Notes: generated by a model not told the origin, from the letters alone. A DNA stretch of 64,000 nt from Paraburkholderia sp. (GCF_028283785.1 NZ_JAPWKB010000005.1:124001-188000), one strand, 5' to 3'. Shown: positions 1-9,639, numbered from the stretch's first letter. Numbers and translations are program-made.

Positions 1-2
1 AG

Positions 3-1592
3 CAGATTTCGGCGACGCGGCAACGGCTTGCGGCTACCGTCAACGGCCTCGAATTCCTGCTCAGCCAACTGTCTTACGACCACACCCGCCCCGACATCCT
101 GGCGCGCGCACAAGCGCTGCGCGGCCGGATGCAGATCCTGTTGCCGGTGATGTCGTCGCTGGCCGATCCGCTGATCGCGTTGCTGGCGGATCAACGCCGC
201 CGTCCGCCTGAAATGGACGCGCTGGTCGCCGACGTCATCAAATGGTTCGACCAGCCGATTCCCAACGCAAGGTACGGCGACCAGCCCGACGCCGATGCCG
301 ACGCGCTGCGCACGCGCATCAACGCGATGCAACCGACCACGCCGCAACTCGCCACCTGGGAAGGCGCGTTGATCTCGAACGCGCTGTGGCGGCTGCGTCA
401 GCTGATCGACATCTGGCAGGACTGCCGGACCTTGCGCGTGATCATCACGCGCGAACAGGGTTCGTGGCGGCCGCATTTCCGCCACTGGCGGCTCGGCGGC
501 ACCGAACGCTTCTTCGACCGCGGACTGATGCTGTTTTCGACCGTCACCGTGGTCGGTGCGATTCTGGTCGCGTGCGGGATCTGGATCAGCTCCGGCTGGG
601 CCGACGGCGCCGGCGCGGCGACGCTCGCCGCCGTGGCGTGCTGCTTCTTCGCGTCGCTCGACGAACCCGCGCCGCAGGTGTTCAAGTTCTTCGCCGCGAC
701 CTCCGTCAGCGTCGTGCTGGCCGGGCTGTACCTATTTGTCGTGCTGCCGCACGTCCACGATTTCCCGATGCTCGTGCTGCTGTTCGCGGGGCCGTTCATC
801 CTGGTCGGCACGATGATTCCGCGTCCGCAGTTCAATATGGTGACGATGCTGACCGCCGTGAACACGGCCACTTTTATCAGCATCCAGAACGCCTACGACG
901 CCGATTTCCTGGTGTTTCTGAACAGCAATATCGCGGGCGTCGCCGGTTTGCTGTTTGCATTCCTGTGGACCAAGGTGACCCGCCCATTCGGCGCGGAACT
1001 CGCGGCCGCCCGGCTGCTGCGCTCCACGTGGGCGGACGTCGCGCTGAGCGCATCGACTGCGCCGCTTCTCGATCAACGCAACTTCTACGCGCGCATGCTC
1101 GACCGGTTGATGCAGCTGATTCCACGGCTCGCCGCGACCGACGATCACCGGCATCCGTCGATCGAAAGCTTTCGGGATATGCGCGTCGCGCTGAACGCGC
1201 TGGATCTGCGGCGCTCGCGGCGCAAGCTGAGCGGCGACGTGCCCGACGCGATCGACCGCGTGCTGGCCGATGTCAGCGCCTATTTCCAGCACAACGTCGA
1301 GCGGCGCAGCCGCCAGACCGTGCCGCCGGAACTGCTGACGACCATCGACCGCGCGGTGGCCCGCGTGACCGCCGAAGGTCTCGCCCGCGAAGCCGCAGGC
1401 GACAATCTGCCGACCGATGCCGACACCGGCCCCGGCACCCTCGATTACACCGACGCCGACGCGCCCGGCGCGACCAGCAACACGCAACGCTGGCTGCGCG
1501 ACGCGCTGCATGCGCTGATCGGGATGCGTCTGTCGCTGTTCCCGGCCGCATCCGGCGCGCCGCTTCCGCCGAACGGAGGGACCGCCGCATGA
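3..1592 (+). CDS. FUSC-family inner-membrane efflux protein (AaeB-like), 5' end outside window
   Basis: C-terminal part of an inner-membrane transporter of the fusaric-acid-resistance/AaeB family, which exports aromatic carboxylic acids. The reading frame is open from the first bases of the window, upstream of the first ATG at 129, so the gene begins outside. A hydrophilic stretch is followed by a second membrane block (about 535-990) with several hydrophobic helices and the motif GTMIPRPQFN, then a cytoplasmic tail of about 200 residues rich in Ala, Arg and Asp. That matches the usual two-halves layout of the family. It heads an operon with a DUF1656 protein, a HlyD-type adaptor and an outer-membrane factor, which supports an efflux role. 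The family call is firm; the substrate is inferred only. Confidence 0.86.
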   Translation, partial: QISATRQRLAATVNGLEFLLSQLSYDHTRPDILARAQALRGRMQILLPVMSSLADPLIALLADQRRRPPEMDALVADVIKWFDQPIPNARYGDQPDADADALRTRINAMQPTTPQLATWEGALISNALWRLRQLIDIWQDCRTLRVIITREQGSWRPHFRHWRLGGTERFFDRGLMLFSTVTVVGAILVACGIWISSGWADGAGAATLAAVACCFFASLDEPAPQVFKFFAATSVSVVLAGLYLFVVLPHVHDFPMLVLLFAGPFILVGTMIPRPQFNMVTMLTAVNTATFISIQNAYDADFLVFLNSNIAGVAGLLFAFLWTKVTRPFGAELAAARLLRSTWADVALSASTAPLLDQRNFYARMLDRLMQLIPRLAATDDHRHPSIESFRDMRVALNALDLRRSRRKLSGDVPDAIDRVLADVSAYFQHNVERRSRQTVPPELLTTIDRAVARVTAEGLAREAAGDNLPTDADTGPGTLDYTDADAPGATSNTQRWLRDALHALIGMRLSLFPAASGAPLPPNGGTAA

Positions 1593-1651
1593 AATCCCAG
1601 CCCGTCTATCCGATGTCCCTTCTGTCTTTAGCGTTACACACCCCCCGATGA
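1589..1651 (+). CDS. 20-codon coupling ORF between the FUSC and DUF1656 genes
   Basis: A short frame starting at an ATG that overlaps the FUSC stop (ATGA) and ending in a TGA that overlaps the DUF1656 start (ATGA again). The predicted peptide begins MKSQPVYP. The DUF1656 start has no visible ribosome-binding sequence (a C-run lies in front of it), so ribosomes terminating here could re-initiate on DUF1656. It may be a translational-coupling relay or simply chance spacing. No homologue is recognised. Confidence 0.3.
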   Translation: MKSQPVYPMSLLSLALHTPR

Positions 1652-1857
1652 TCGGCGAAATCGATATCTTTGGCGTCTTTGTCCCCGCCGTGCTCGTGCT
1701 GATGCTGGTCGCGTACCTGATCAATATCGCCGTGCGCGCCGTGCTGGGGCGTGTCGGCCTGTACCGTTTCGTCTGGCATCGTTCCATTTTCGATCTCGGC
1801 ATCTATGTTCTGGTGCTGGGCCTTGTCGTTGTCGTCTCGCATCGATTCTTAACGTGA
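1648..1857 (+). CDS. DUF1656 / AaeX-like small membrane protein
   Basis: A 69-residue, almost wholly hydrophobic protein with two predicted membrane helices (about residues 8-30 and 46-66), as in the DUF1656/AaeX family. That family is encoded with FUSC/AaeB transporters and HlyD adaptors; its molecular role is not established. Length and the N-terminal MIGEIDIFGVFVP pattern are typical. It sits between the FUSC gene and the adaptor. Its stop overlaps the adaptor's GTG start (GTGA). With no Shine-Dalgarno sequence of its own, it probably depends on translational coupling from upstream. Confidence 0.85.
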   Translation: MIGEIDIFGVFVPAVLVLMLVAYLINIAVRAVLGRVGLYRFVWHRSIFDLGIYVLVLGLVVVVSHRFLT

Positions 1858-2882
1858 AAAAAACCTGGTTCTCCGTCGGGCAGATTCTTCTGACCCTGAT
1901 CGTCGTCGCGATCGCCGCCGTCGTGCTGTGGAAGATGGTCGACTACTACATGTACACGCCGTGGACGCGTGACGGTCACGTGCGCGCCGACGTGATTCAG
2001 GTCGCGCCCGACGTGTCCGGGCTGATCACCCGCGTCGATGTGGTGGACAACCAGCAGGTCAAGCGCGGCCAGATCCTGTTCGTGATCGATCAGGCGCGCT
2101 ACGCGCTGGCGCTGCGTCAGGCGCAAGCCACGGCATTGCAACGGCACGCCACGCTCGATCAGGCACGCCGCGAAGATGCGCGCAACCGCACGCTCGGCAA
2201 CCTGGTCGCGGCCGAAGTCGGCGAAGAAAGCCGCTCGCGCGTACAGACCGCCGAAGCCGCGCTGGCCGACGCCGACGTCGCGATCGACACCGCGAAGCTG
2301 AATCTGCAACGCACGACCATCGTGAGTCCGGTGGACGGCTATCTGAACGACCGCGCGCCGCGCGTCGGCGAATTCATCGCGGCCGGGCGAGCGGTGTTGT
2401 CGGTGGTGGATATGAACTCGTTCCGCGTCGACGGGTATTTCGAAGAAACCAAGCTGCGCGGCATCGATATCGGCCAGGCTGTCGATATCAAGGTGATGGG
2501 CGAGCCGAAAGTGTTGCGCGGTCACGTGCAGAGCATCGTCGCTGCAATCGAGGACCGCGACCGCAGCCAGAGTTCGAATCTGCTGCCGAACGTGAATCCG
2601 GCGTTCAGCTGGGTCCGGCTCGCACAACGGATTCCCGTGCGCGTCGCGCTCGACAAAATCCCGAGCGACTTCCGGATGATCGCCGGACGCACGGCGACGG
2701 TATCGGTGCGCGGTCTCGGACCGTCGATCGGTCATCAACCGGCGTCCGGCGCGGCCGCGTCGGGCGGCGCGAGCGCGAGCGCGGCTCAAGGTGCGAGCCA
2801 GCCTGCGACGATGGAATCGCCGGCGTCCGCCATGCGCGCGCCCGCGTCCGCCACCCACGCAACGTCGGGCGCTGCGCAATGA
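1854..2882 (+). CDS. HlyD-family efflux periplasmic adaptor (AaeA-like)
   Basis: Membrane-fusion protein linking the inner-membrane FUSC pump to an outer-membrane channel. It uses a GTG start overlapping the previous stop. Residues 6-26 form the membrane anchor, followed by the family signature TPWTRDGHVRAD near residue 35 and a first half-lipoyl domain (VAPDVSGLI). A coiled-coil hairpin covers about residues 80-140 (Ala/Arg/Glu-rich), and a second lipoyl half follows (TTIVSPVDGYL). The last 55 or so residues are an Ala/Ser/Gly-rich low-complexity tail, longer than in E. coli AaeA. The final ATGA overlaps the start of the outer-membrane factor gene. Family assignment is confident; the substrate class is inferred from the operon. 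Confidence 0.9.
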   Translation: MKKTWFSVGQILLTLIVVAIAAVVLWKMVDYYMYTPWTRDGHVRADVIQVAPDVSGLITRVDVVDNQQVKRGQILFVIDQARYALALRQAQATALQRHATLDQARREDARNRTLGNLVAAEVGEESRSRVQTAEAALADADVAIDTAKLNLQRTTIVSPVDGYLNDRAPRVGEFIAAGRAVLSVVDMNSFRVDGYFEETKLRGIDIGQAVDIKVMGEPKVLRGHVQSIVAAIEDRDRSQSSNLLPNVNPAFSWVRLAQRIPVRVALDKIPSDFRMIAGRTATVSVRGLGPSIGHQPASGAAASGGASASAAQGASQPATMESPASAMRAPASATHATSGAAQ

Positions 2883-4492
2883 AGCGGACCGCCCTGCTGT
2901 CGAACCCGCCGGCCGGCGCAGCGTCGTCTGCACGCCGGTCGCGACCATCACGAACGGCACGAACGCCGTGGATGCCGGTCGCCGCGCTTGCGCCGCTGCT
3001 GGTTGCATTGAGCGCCTGCACGACCGTCGGGCCGAACTATTCGCTGCCGAACGACGCCGCCGTCAACGCGCCTTACGCGAACGCGCCGATCGTCGGTGCG
3101 GACAGCGCGCCCGTCACGCAACAGCCGGTGCCGGCGAACTGGTGGCAACTGTACGACGATCCCGCGCTCAACGAACTGGTCACCGACGCGCTCGCGTCGA
3201 ACACCGACCTGCGCGTCGCCGCCGCCAATCTGGCGCGCTCGCGCGCCGCGCTGCAAGTGGCGGATTCGCAGGGCGGATTCTCCGGTAGCGCGTCGGCAAC
3301 ATTCGAGCGCGCTCAGGAATCGGCCGAGCAATATCTGGAATTCAGCAAGTTGCCGGTCGACAACCTCGGCGACGTCAACCTCAGCGTGTCGTACGAATTC
3401 GATCTGTTCGGCAAGCTGCGACGCGGCGTCGAAGCCGCGCGAGCGGACTCCGACGCGGTCGTCGCCGCTGGCGATCTGGCGCGCATCACGGTCGTCGCCG
3501 ATGTGGTTCGCGCGTATATCGAATCGTGCTCGGCCGCCGAAGAACTGACGATCGCGCGGCAATCGCTGGCGTTGCAGAAGCAGCGCGTGTCGCTGTCGCA
3601 GCGTCTGCGCGACGTTGGACGCGGCAATCAGACCGAAGTGACGCGCGGACAGACGCAAAGCGACACGCTCGCCGCCGATATTCCGCGCTTCATCGCGCGC
3701 CGCCAGATCGCGCAATATCAACTGGCGATGCTGCTCGCGCGCGCGCCGGCCAATTTGCCGCCCGCCGCGCTGAGTTGCACGAAGCTGCCGCAGTTGCGTC
3801 AGCCGATTCCGGTCGGCGACGGCGCGGCGCTGCTCAAGCGCCGTCCCGATGTGCGCCAGGCGGAGCGCCAGCTGGCGGCCGCAACCGCGCGGATCGGCGT
3901 CGCGACCGGCGCGCTGTATCCGTCGATCTCGTTCGGTGCATCGACGGGCCTGGTCGGTTTGCTCGACGACTTAGGCACGTCGCCGACCGCGCGCTGGAGC
4001 TTCGGTCCGCTGCTTAGCTGGACCTTCCCGGCAAACGGTCAGCGCGCGCGCGTGCGTGAAGCGGAAGCATCGACCGCGGGCGCGCTCGCGCACTTCGACG
4101 GCGTCGTGCTGAACGCATTGCGCGAAACGCAGACCAGTCTCGCGACCTACGCCGCCGACGCGCAACGCGCCGATGCGCTGCAATCGGCGCACCGCTCGGC
4201 CATCCAGTCCGCCGACGAAACCCATCGTTTCTATCGCGCGGGCCGCGAATCGTATCTGTCCGATCTGGACGCGACGCGCACGCTGACGTCGGTCAGCGCG
4301 CAGGTTGCGGCCGCCGAAGGCCAGGTCGCCGTCGATCAGGTCAATCTGTTCCTCGCGCTCGGCGGCGGTTGGGAAAACAGCGCGGCGACGCCGGGCGCGG
4401 CGGCAGTTCCTGCCGCGGCTTCCGCTGCGGTTTCCGGCGCAGCCGTCCAGACGGGCGAATCGCCTGCCGTCACAAAAGATTCAGCAAAATAA
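2879..4492 (+). CDS. Outer-membrane efflux lipoprotein, NodT/OprM family
   Basis: TolC-like outer-membrane channel that completes the tripartite pump. A hydrophobic signal ends in a lipobox LSAC with Cys47, followed by TTVGPNY, the usual start of mature NodT-family lipoproteins. Two repeated OEP domains follow (WWQLYDDPALNELV near residue 97; KRRPDVRQAERQLAAA near residue 320). The signal sequence is preceded by about 30 polar residues, so translation may really start at the internal Met32 (ATG at 2972). The C-terminus is an Ala-rich tail. It is the last gene of the operon; AT-richer non-coding DNA follows. About 500 residues is normal for the family. Confidence 0.92.
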   Translation: MKRTALLSNPPAGAASSARRSRPSRTARTPWMPVAALAPLLVALSACTTVGPNYSLPNDAAVNAPYANAPIVGADSAPVTQQPVPANWWQLYDDPALNELVTDALASNTDLRVAAANLARSRAALQVADSQGGFSGSASATFERAQESAEQYLEFSKLPVDNLGDVNLSVSYEFDLFGKLRRGVEAARADSDAVVAAGDLARITVVADVVRAYIESCSAAEELTIARQSLALQKQRVSLSQRLRDVGRGNQTEVTRGQTQSDTLAADIPRFIARRQIAQYQLAMLLARAPANLPPAALSCTKLPQLRQPIPVGDGAALLKRRPDVRQAERQLAAATARIGVATGALYPSISFGASTGLVGLLDDLGTSPTARWSFGPLLSWTFPANGQRARVREAEASTAGALAHFDGVVLNALRETQTSLATYAADAQRADALQSAHRSAIQSADETHRFYRAGRESYLSDLDATRTLTSVSAQVAAAEGQVAVDQVNLFLALGGGWENSAATPGAAAVPAAASAAVSGAAVQTGESPAVTKDSAK

Positions 4493-4791
4493 TATCGATC
4501 AGGCGTGCGATTAATCGTTCGCCTGATTACCGCGCAATTCACGCTGTTATAGCGGTATTTGCGCTTTCTGGATTAAGCATTACGCGGTGGATAATTGCCT
4601 GTTTAGCGGGCAATTCACCTGCGACGCGTTATTGCGATTCACCGCCATTACCGCCCGGCACAAGCGGTATTCAATGGCCCATTCAGCATCGATTCATTCT
4701 CCCGGAAAGAAAAAGTAATTGATTTTCCTTATGGGACGGGCGATTCCAGTGTATTCTTTCGCCATCACAAACGTATGACGAATTATAAATA
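4493..4791. other. AT-rich intergenic segment with small hairpins
   Basis: About 300 bases clearly richer in A/T than the surrounding genes. It contains a perfect 7-bp inverted repeat (aattgcc/ggcaatt, 4593-4599 and 4609-4615) and a weaker one near 4650 (taccgc/gcggta). Neither has a T-run, so a termination role for the efflux operon is only possible. No coding potential was recognised. Confidence 0.4.
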
Positions 4792-5019
4792 ATGGCTCAA
4801 GAAGCATTCTTTATGGCACGTCACAGCGCAGTTGCGTTGCTGGTGATGACCCGTAAATCGTTATTCGAAAGAGTGGGTGCCGCGGTCGGAACCGACCGGA
4901 ATCAACTCGAAGACCGTTTAACCAAAGTCGAGCAACTGGTGCTCGACGTACGCGCGTGCCGCGTCGATTCGTTCGAAATGCCCACCAGCCTCGCCTACGT
5001 CACGATTTCCGCCGGTTGA
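4792..5019 (+). CDS. Small hypothetical protein (75 aa)
   Basis: Unrecognised frame of 75 codons with an alternative start at Met8 (4813). The middle (about residues 28-55) is charged and could form an amphipathic helix (FERVGAAVG, LEDRLTKVEQLV). No signal peptide, Cys pair or known motif is seen. Third-position GC is lower than in neighbouring genes, in line with the AT-rich DNA upstream, and no clear ribosome-binding sequence precedes it. It may be a genuine orphan gene or chance. Confidence 0.38.
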   Translation: MAQEAFFMARHSAVALLVMTRKSLFERVGAAVGTDRNQLEDRLTKVEQLVLDVRACRVDSFEMPTSLAYVTISAG

Positions 5020-5361
5020 CCCGCGACATTCCGCTTTCGTCGCCTTCCGCTCGTACCCGGCCTCTCGTCTCAACCTTCCAGCATCACCCGCCCTTCTGTC
5101 CCGCTTCACGTCGTTCCGCTCGTCTCGCCTGACTTCCCGCCGCGTTAGCACCTTGGCGCGCCGCGATCCGTGACACCGCTGTTCAGGCGATGTGTTCCGT
5201 TTCAGCACACGTGATACACCCGGCGCGCCGTCGCGACACACATTTCCCGTTGCGCCTGCACACGCTTGCATCGATCCGCGCGCGCCGCCGGTTCCGTCAA
5301 CACGTGGCCACGCGTCGCGCGTCATCGCGGCCGCGCACCCCGCCGCCGTCCGCAAGCGCGC

Positions 5362-5377
5362 TGGCACGCATCTCGCA
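5362..5377 (+). promoter_or_regulatory. Candidate sigma-54 (-24/-12) promoter for the aldehyde dehydrogenase
   Basis: TGGCACGCATCTCGCA matches the -24 element exactly (TGGCAC) and keeps the invariant GG-N10-GC spacing, with a TCGC instead of TTGC at -12. Expected transcription start is about 5389, some 56 bases before the ATG. The next-but-one gene encodes a sigma-54 activator, which makes the match meaningful. The remaining DNA of 5020-5361 is C/T-rich and shows nothing recognisable apart from a GTGT-N11-ACAC dyad at 5192-5210. Confidence 0.55.
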
Positions 5378-5444
5378 CTCATCGTTCCCGCCTGCATTGG
5401 CAACCGCTGCGGCGGTCATTCCACAACATGCGAGGAGCACGCAC

Positions 5445-6965
5445 ATGAATCATGCAGAAATGCAGTATCTGCCGACTGAATTCCCGTTCAAATCGCAGTA
5501 CGACAACTTCATTGGCGGCAAGTGGGTCGCACCGCTCGACGGCGAGTATTTCGACAATATCTCGCCGATCACCGGCCGGCCGTTCACGAAGGTGGCGCGG
5601 TCGAAAGAAGCGGACATCAATCTCGCGCTCGACGCCGCGCACGAAGCGCGCGTCGCCTGGGGCAAGACCTCGGTGACGGAGCGCTCGAACCTGTTGATGA
5701 AGATCGCCGATCGCATCGAAGCCAACCTGCAACGCCTCGCAGTCGCGGAAACCATCGACAACGGCAAGCCCTTGCGCGAAACGATGGCCGCCGATATCCC
5801 GCTCGCAATCGACCACTTCCGCTACTTCGCGAGCGCCGCGCGTTCGCAGGAAGGCTCGCTCTCCCAGATCGATAACGACACGGTCGCGTATCACTTCCAT
5901 GAACCGCTCGGCGTGGTCGGCCAGATCATTCCGTGGAATTTCCCGATCCTGATGGCGACGTGGAAGCTTGCGCCCGCGCTCGCGGCCGGCAACTGCGTCG
6001 TGCTGAAACCGGCCGAACAGACGCCCGCGTCGATTCTGGTGCTGGTCGAACTGATCCAGGATCTTCTGCCGCCCGGCGTGTTGAACGTGGTCAACGGCTT
6101 CGGACTCGAAGCGGGCAAACCGCTGGCGTCGAGCAAGCGGATCGCCAAAATCGCGTTCACTGGCGAAACCACCACCGGCCGCCTGATCATGCAGTACGCC
6201 AGCCAGAACATCATTCCGGTCACGCTGGAGCTCGGCGGCAAGAGCCCGAACATCTTCTTCGCCGACGTGATGAACGCCGACGACAGTTTCTTCGACAAGG
6301 CGCTCGAAGGCTTCACGATGTTCGCGCTGAATCAGGGCGAAGTCTGTACGTGTCCGTCGCGGGTGCTGATCGAGGAAAGCATTTACGACCGTTTCATCGA
6401 ACGGGCGTTGAAGCGCGTCGCGGCGATCGGTCAAGGGCATCCGCTCGATCCGAAGACGATGATCGGCGCGCAGGCGTCGCAGGAACAGCTCGAAAAAATC
6501 CTGTCGTATATCGATCTCGGCAAGCAGGAAGGCGCGCAATGCCTGACCGGCGGCGAGCGAAACGCACTGCAAGGCGAACTCAGCGAAGGCTATTACGTGA
6601 AGCCGACCGTGTTCCGCGGTCACAACAAGATGCGGATTTTTCAGGAGGAAATCTTCGGACCGGTGGTCTCGGTGACGACGTTCAAGAACGAAGCCGAGGC
6701 GCTCGATATCGCCAACGACACGTTGTACGGTCTCGGCGCGGGCGTCTGGACGCGCGACGGCACGCGCGCATATCGCTTCGGACGCGAAATCCAGGCGGGT
6801 CGCGTGTGGACCAACTGCTATCACGCGTATCCGGCGCACGCGGCATTCGGCGGTTACAAGCAATCGGGCATCGGACGTGAGAATCACAAGATGATGCTCG
6901 ATCACTATCAGCAAACGAAGAACCTGCTGGTCAGCTATAGCGACAAACCGCTCGGGTTCTTCTGA
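5445..6965 (+). CDS. NAD(P)-dependent aldehyde dehydrogenase, AldB/ExaC type
   Basis: Oxidises an aliphatic aldehyde (acetaldehyde is the usual substrate of this subgroup) to the acid in the cytoplasm. The start at 5445 is chosen because GAGGAG lies seven bases upstream and the 506-residue product has the length of E. coli AldB. Visible landmarks: the cofactor-loop FTGETTTG from Phe238, the general base Glu262 in LELGGKSPN, and the catalytic Cys301 in [11 protein letters not shown]. The C-terminal [11 protein letters not shown] motif is also typical. It is followed by a DUF779 gene and an AcoR-type activator on the same strand, a combination seen in alcohol/acetoin/aldehyde catabolism. A sigma-54 promoter candidate lies upstream. 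Confidence 0.92.
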   Translation: MNHAEMQYLPTEFPFKSQYDNFIGGKWVAPLDGEYFDNISPITGRPFTKVARSKEADINLALDAAHEARVAWGKTSVTERSNLLMKIADRIEANLQRLAVAETIDNGKPLRETMAADIPLAIDHFRYFASAARSQEGSLSQIDNDTVAYHFHEPLGVVGQIIPWNFPILMATWKLAPALAAGNCVVLKPAEQTPASILVLVELIQDLLPPGVLNVVNGFGLEAGKPLASSKRIAKIAFTGETTTGRLIMQYASQNIIPVTLELGGKSPNIFFADVMNADDSFFDKALEGFTMFALNQGEVCTCPSRVLIEESIYDRFIERALKRVAAIGQGHPLDPKTMIGAQASQEQLEKILSYIDLGKQEGAQCLTGGERNALQGELSEGYYVKPTVFRGHNKMRIFQEEIFGPVVSVTTFKNEAEALDIANDTLYGLGAGVWTRDGTRAYRFGREIQAGRVWTNCYHAYPAHAAFGGYKQSGIGRENHKMMLDHYQQTKNLLVSYSDKPLGFF

Positions 6966-7070
6966 CGCGTTCTGATCGAGTCTGATGTCTTCTGATCCCG
7001 TCTGATTTCTGGACGTGTTGTGCGGCGGATCGCGCAAGCGATTCGCCGCGTTACTTTCCGAGGCACCGTC

Positions 7071-7472
7071 ATGGGCGACACCGACAACGCAGTGACCCAG
7101 CGCGTGGTGGCGACACCCGCCGCGATCGCGCTGATCGAAAAACTGAAAGCGCAGCACGGCGACCTGCTGTTTCACCAGTCCGGCGGCTGCTGCGACGGCA
7201 GCGCGCCGATGTGTTTTCCGCTGGGCGAATTCATGGTCGGCTCATCGGACGTAAAGCTCGGCGAGATTGGCGGCGTGCCGTTCTACATGAGCGACTCGCA
7301 ATTCGAGTACTGGCAGCACACGCAACTGATCATCGACGCCGTGCCCGGCAACGGCGGGATGTTTTCGCTCGAACGTCCGACCGGTCTGCGCTTTCTGACG
7401 CGCTCGCGCCTGTTCGACGACGTGGAGTCGGCATGGCTCGACGCGCATCCGGTCGAGCGCGTCACGAACTGA
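7071..7472 (+). CDS. DUF779 domain protein
   Basis: 133-residue protein of the DUF779 family, whose genes commonly sit beside AldB-type aldehyde dehydrogenases; its biochemical role is not established. A compact Cys-rich motif GGCCDGSAPMC near residues 45-55 could bind metal. The start at 7071 (MGDTDN) is preferred over in-frame upstream codons because GAGG lies about eight bases before it and the family starts close to here. It lies about 105 bases after the dehydrogenase, probably in the same transcript. The family call is strong; function is unknown. Confidence 0.85.
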   Translation: MGDTDNAVTQRVVATPAAIALIEKLKAQHGDLLFHQSGGCCDGSAPMCFPLGEFMVGSSDVKLGEIGGVPFYMSDSQFEYWQHTQLIIDAVPGNGGMFSLERPTGLRFLTRSRLFDDVESAWLDAHPVERVTN

Positions 7473-7626
7473 CGGTGATCCAGGTGGTAGAGTGTGTCGA
7501 TCTACGGAATGCCGTGCGGACCGGATGGGCGTCGAACCCGCGCATCCGGACGTCGTGTCTTCGCAAAGCGCTGCCATGAAGTGGCGCGCGAAGCTCACGA
7601 GCCGCCACGGCCAACGGAGGAGACGC

Positions 7627-9639
7627 ATGGATTTCAACCGCGCTGTTGCGGGCCGCACGCTTGCGCTATCGGGCGCGAGTACGGGCGCGAGCATGACGCT
7701 CGACGTCATCCGTCAATCGCACGAGCGTTCGCGCAGCTTCGGCCTGTCGGACGGCATGCGGCCGGATTATCGTCTGCTCGACACCGCCGACCTCGCCATC
7801 AAACGCGACCAGAACCGCTGCCTGTGCGCGCATGCGCTGCCGGTGATGGAAACGCTGTATGGCCAGATCGCCAACACGCACAGCATGGTCGCGTTGACCG
7901 ACGCGGACGGCCTGATCCTCCACTCGCTCGGCGACGACGATTTCCTGGCGCGCGCCGAACGCGTGGCACTGCAACCCGGCGCGCTGTGGAGCGAAGCGCA
8001 TCAAGGCACCAACGCCATCGGCACGACGATTGCCGCCGGTCTCGCCACCACCGTACTCGGCAACCAACACTATCTGCGCGTGAACCGCTTTCTCGCGTGT
8101 TCGAGCGTGCCGATCCTCGATCCGTTCGGCGCACTGCTCGGCGTGCTCGATGTGACGGGCGACAGCCGCAACCATCATCAGCACACGATGGCGCTCGCGA
8201 AGATGTCCGCGCAAATGATCGAAAATCATCTGTTCACGAGCGCCTTTCCCGACGCGTTATGCATTCATTTTCACGGCCGGCCCGAGTTTCTCGGCACGTT
8301 GATGGAAGGCATCGCCGCGTTCACGCCGGACGGCCGCTTCGTCTCGGCGAACCGTAGCGCGCAGTTCCAGTTGGGTTTGTCGCTGGCGGCGTTGCGCGCG
8401 CATACGATGTCGTCGCTATTCGATCTGTCGCACGGCGAACTGCTCGCACAGATGCGTCACCGTGCAGCGCGCGAACAGCCGATGTCGCTGTGTCTGCACA
8501 GCGGCGTCAGCGTATTCGCGAACGTGATGTGGCGCCGCGCAACTTCCGTGACGCTCGACGAAGCCACGCCGCGCGAGCCGCATCCGGTTGCGCCGGTACG
8601 ATCGGCGGTTGCGGCTACGTCGTCGGTCAAGCTGTCCGGCTTGCGCTATCTGATGACAGGCGACGAACGGGTCGCCACGCTGGTCGAACGCGTGCGCAAA
8701 GTGATCGGCAAGGACATCGCGCTGTTGATCGGCGGTGAAACCGGCACCGGCAAAGACGTGCTGGCGCGCGCGGTCCATCGCGATTCGCCGTGCGCGGACG
8801 GCCCGTTTATTGCCGTCAACTGCTCCGCGATTCCCGATTCGCTGATCGAAGCCGAACTGTTCGGTTACGACGAAGGCGCGTTCACCGGCGCGTCGCGACG
8901 CGGCGCGCCCGGCAAGATCCTGCAAGCCGACGGCGGCACGCTGTTCCTCGACGAAATCGGCGATATGCCGCCATCGCTGCAAACGCGTCTGCTTCGGGTG
9001 CTGCAGGAACGCACGGTGACGCCGCTCGGCAGCACGCGCGTGATTCCCGTCGAGTTCTCGCTGATTTGCGCGACCAATCGCAATCTGCGCGACGGCATCG
9101 AGCGCGGCGCGTTTCGCGAAGACCTGTATTACCGGATCAACGGCATGAACGTGACCTTGCCGCCGCTTCGCGAACGCACCGATCTCGCCGCGATCGTCGA
9201 CAAGATCCTGCGCGCGGAGCGAAGTGGCGAAACGCCGGGCGCGGCGGCGGTCACGTTGTCGCCGGAGGTGATGGCGGCTTTCGTCCGACATCGGTGGCCG
9301 GGCAACGTGCGTCAACTCGCGAACGTGCTGCGGACTGCCTGCGCAATGCTCGACGACGGCGAAACCGTGATACGCGACGAGCATCTGCCGCAAGACTTCT
9401 TCGACACGCCGGGCGCTCGTCGCACGGACGTCGATGCCGGCGATACCGCGCCGGACCTGGCCGCGTCGCCTGTCTTGCAGAATGCGACAGCGCGGCTCGA
9501 CGAACTCGCGCTGTCGGCGGTGGCGTCGGCGCTGGAAATGCATCGCGGCAACGTGTCGGCGGCGGCGCGGATGCTGGGCGTCTCGCGCAACACGTTGTAC
9601 CGGAAGATGAGCGCGTTAGGCGCGAAGCGCACGCGTTGA
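7627..9639 (+). CDS. Sigma-54-dependent activator, AcoR-like (GAF-AAA+-Fis)
   Basis: Enhancer-binding activator of 670 residues. The N-terminal half resembles the AcoR sensor region with a GAF-like fold (about residues 60-200). The central AAA+ domain has a Walker A motif from Gly369 (GGETGTGKD), the sigma-54 contact loop GAFTGA at residues 417-422 and Walker B ending in Asp442-Glu443 (LFLDEIGD). The C-terminus carries a Fis-type helix-turn-helix (AARMLGVSRNTLYRKM). The start at 7627 is chosen because GGAGGA lies six bases upstream. It most likely activates the preceding aldehyde dehydrogenase/DUF779 genes through the sigma-54 promoter candidate near 5370. The inducer is unknown. Confidence 0.9.
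   Translation: MDFNRAVAGRTLALSGASTGASMTLDVIRQSHERSRSFGLSDGMRPDYRLLDTADLAIKRDQNRCLCAHALPVMETLYGQIANTHSMVALTDADGLILHSLGDDDFLARAERVALQPGALWSEAHQGTNAIGTTIAAGLATTVLGNQHYLRVNRFLACSSVPILDPFGALLGVLDVTGDSRNHHQHTMALAKMSAQMIENHLFTSAFPDALCIHFHGRPEFLGTLMEGIAAFTPDGRFVSANRSAQFQLGLSLAALRAHTMSSLFDLSHGELLAQMRHRAAREQPMSLCLHSGVSVFANVMWRRATSVTLDEATPREPHPVAPVRSAVAATSSVKLSGLRYLMTGDERVATLVERVRKVIGKDIALLIGGETGTGKDVLARAVHRDSPCADGPFIAVNCSAIPDSLIEAELFGYDEGAFTGASRRGAPGKILQADGGTLFLDEIGDMPPSLQTRLLRVLQERTVTPLGSTRVIPVEFSLICATNRNLRDGIERGAFREDLYYRINGMNVTLPPLRERTDLAAIVDKILRAERSGETPGAAAVTLSPEVMAAFVRHRWPGNVRQLANVLRTACAMLDDGETVIRDEHLPQDFFDTPGARRTDVDAGDTAPDLAASPVLQNATARLDELALSAVASALEMHRGNVSAAARMLGVSRNTLYRKMSALGAKRTR

Noticed and set aside
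5190..5444. N-terminal extension of the aldehyde dehydrogenase by 85 codons
   Set aside because: The extra sequence is Arg/Ser/Pro-rich and unlike the family. It overlaps the sigma-54 promoter, and the ATG at 5445 has a good ribosome-binding sequence and the normal length.
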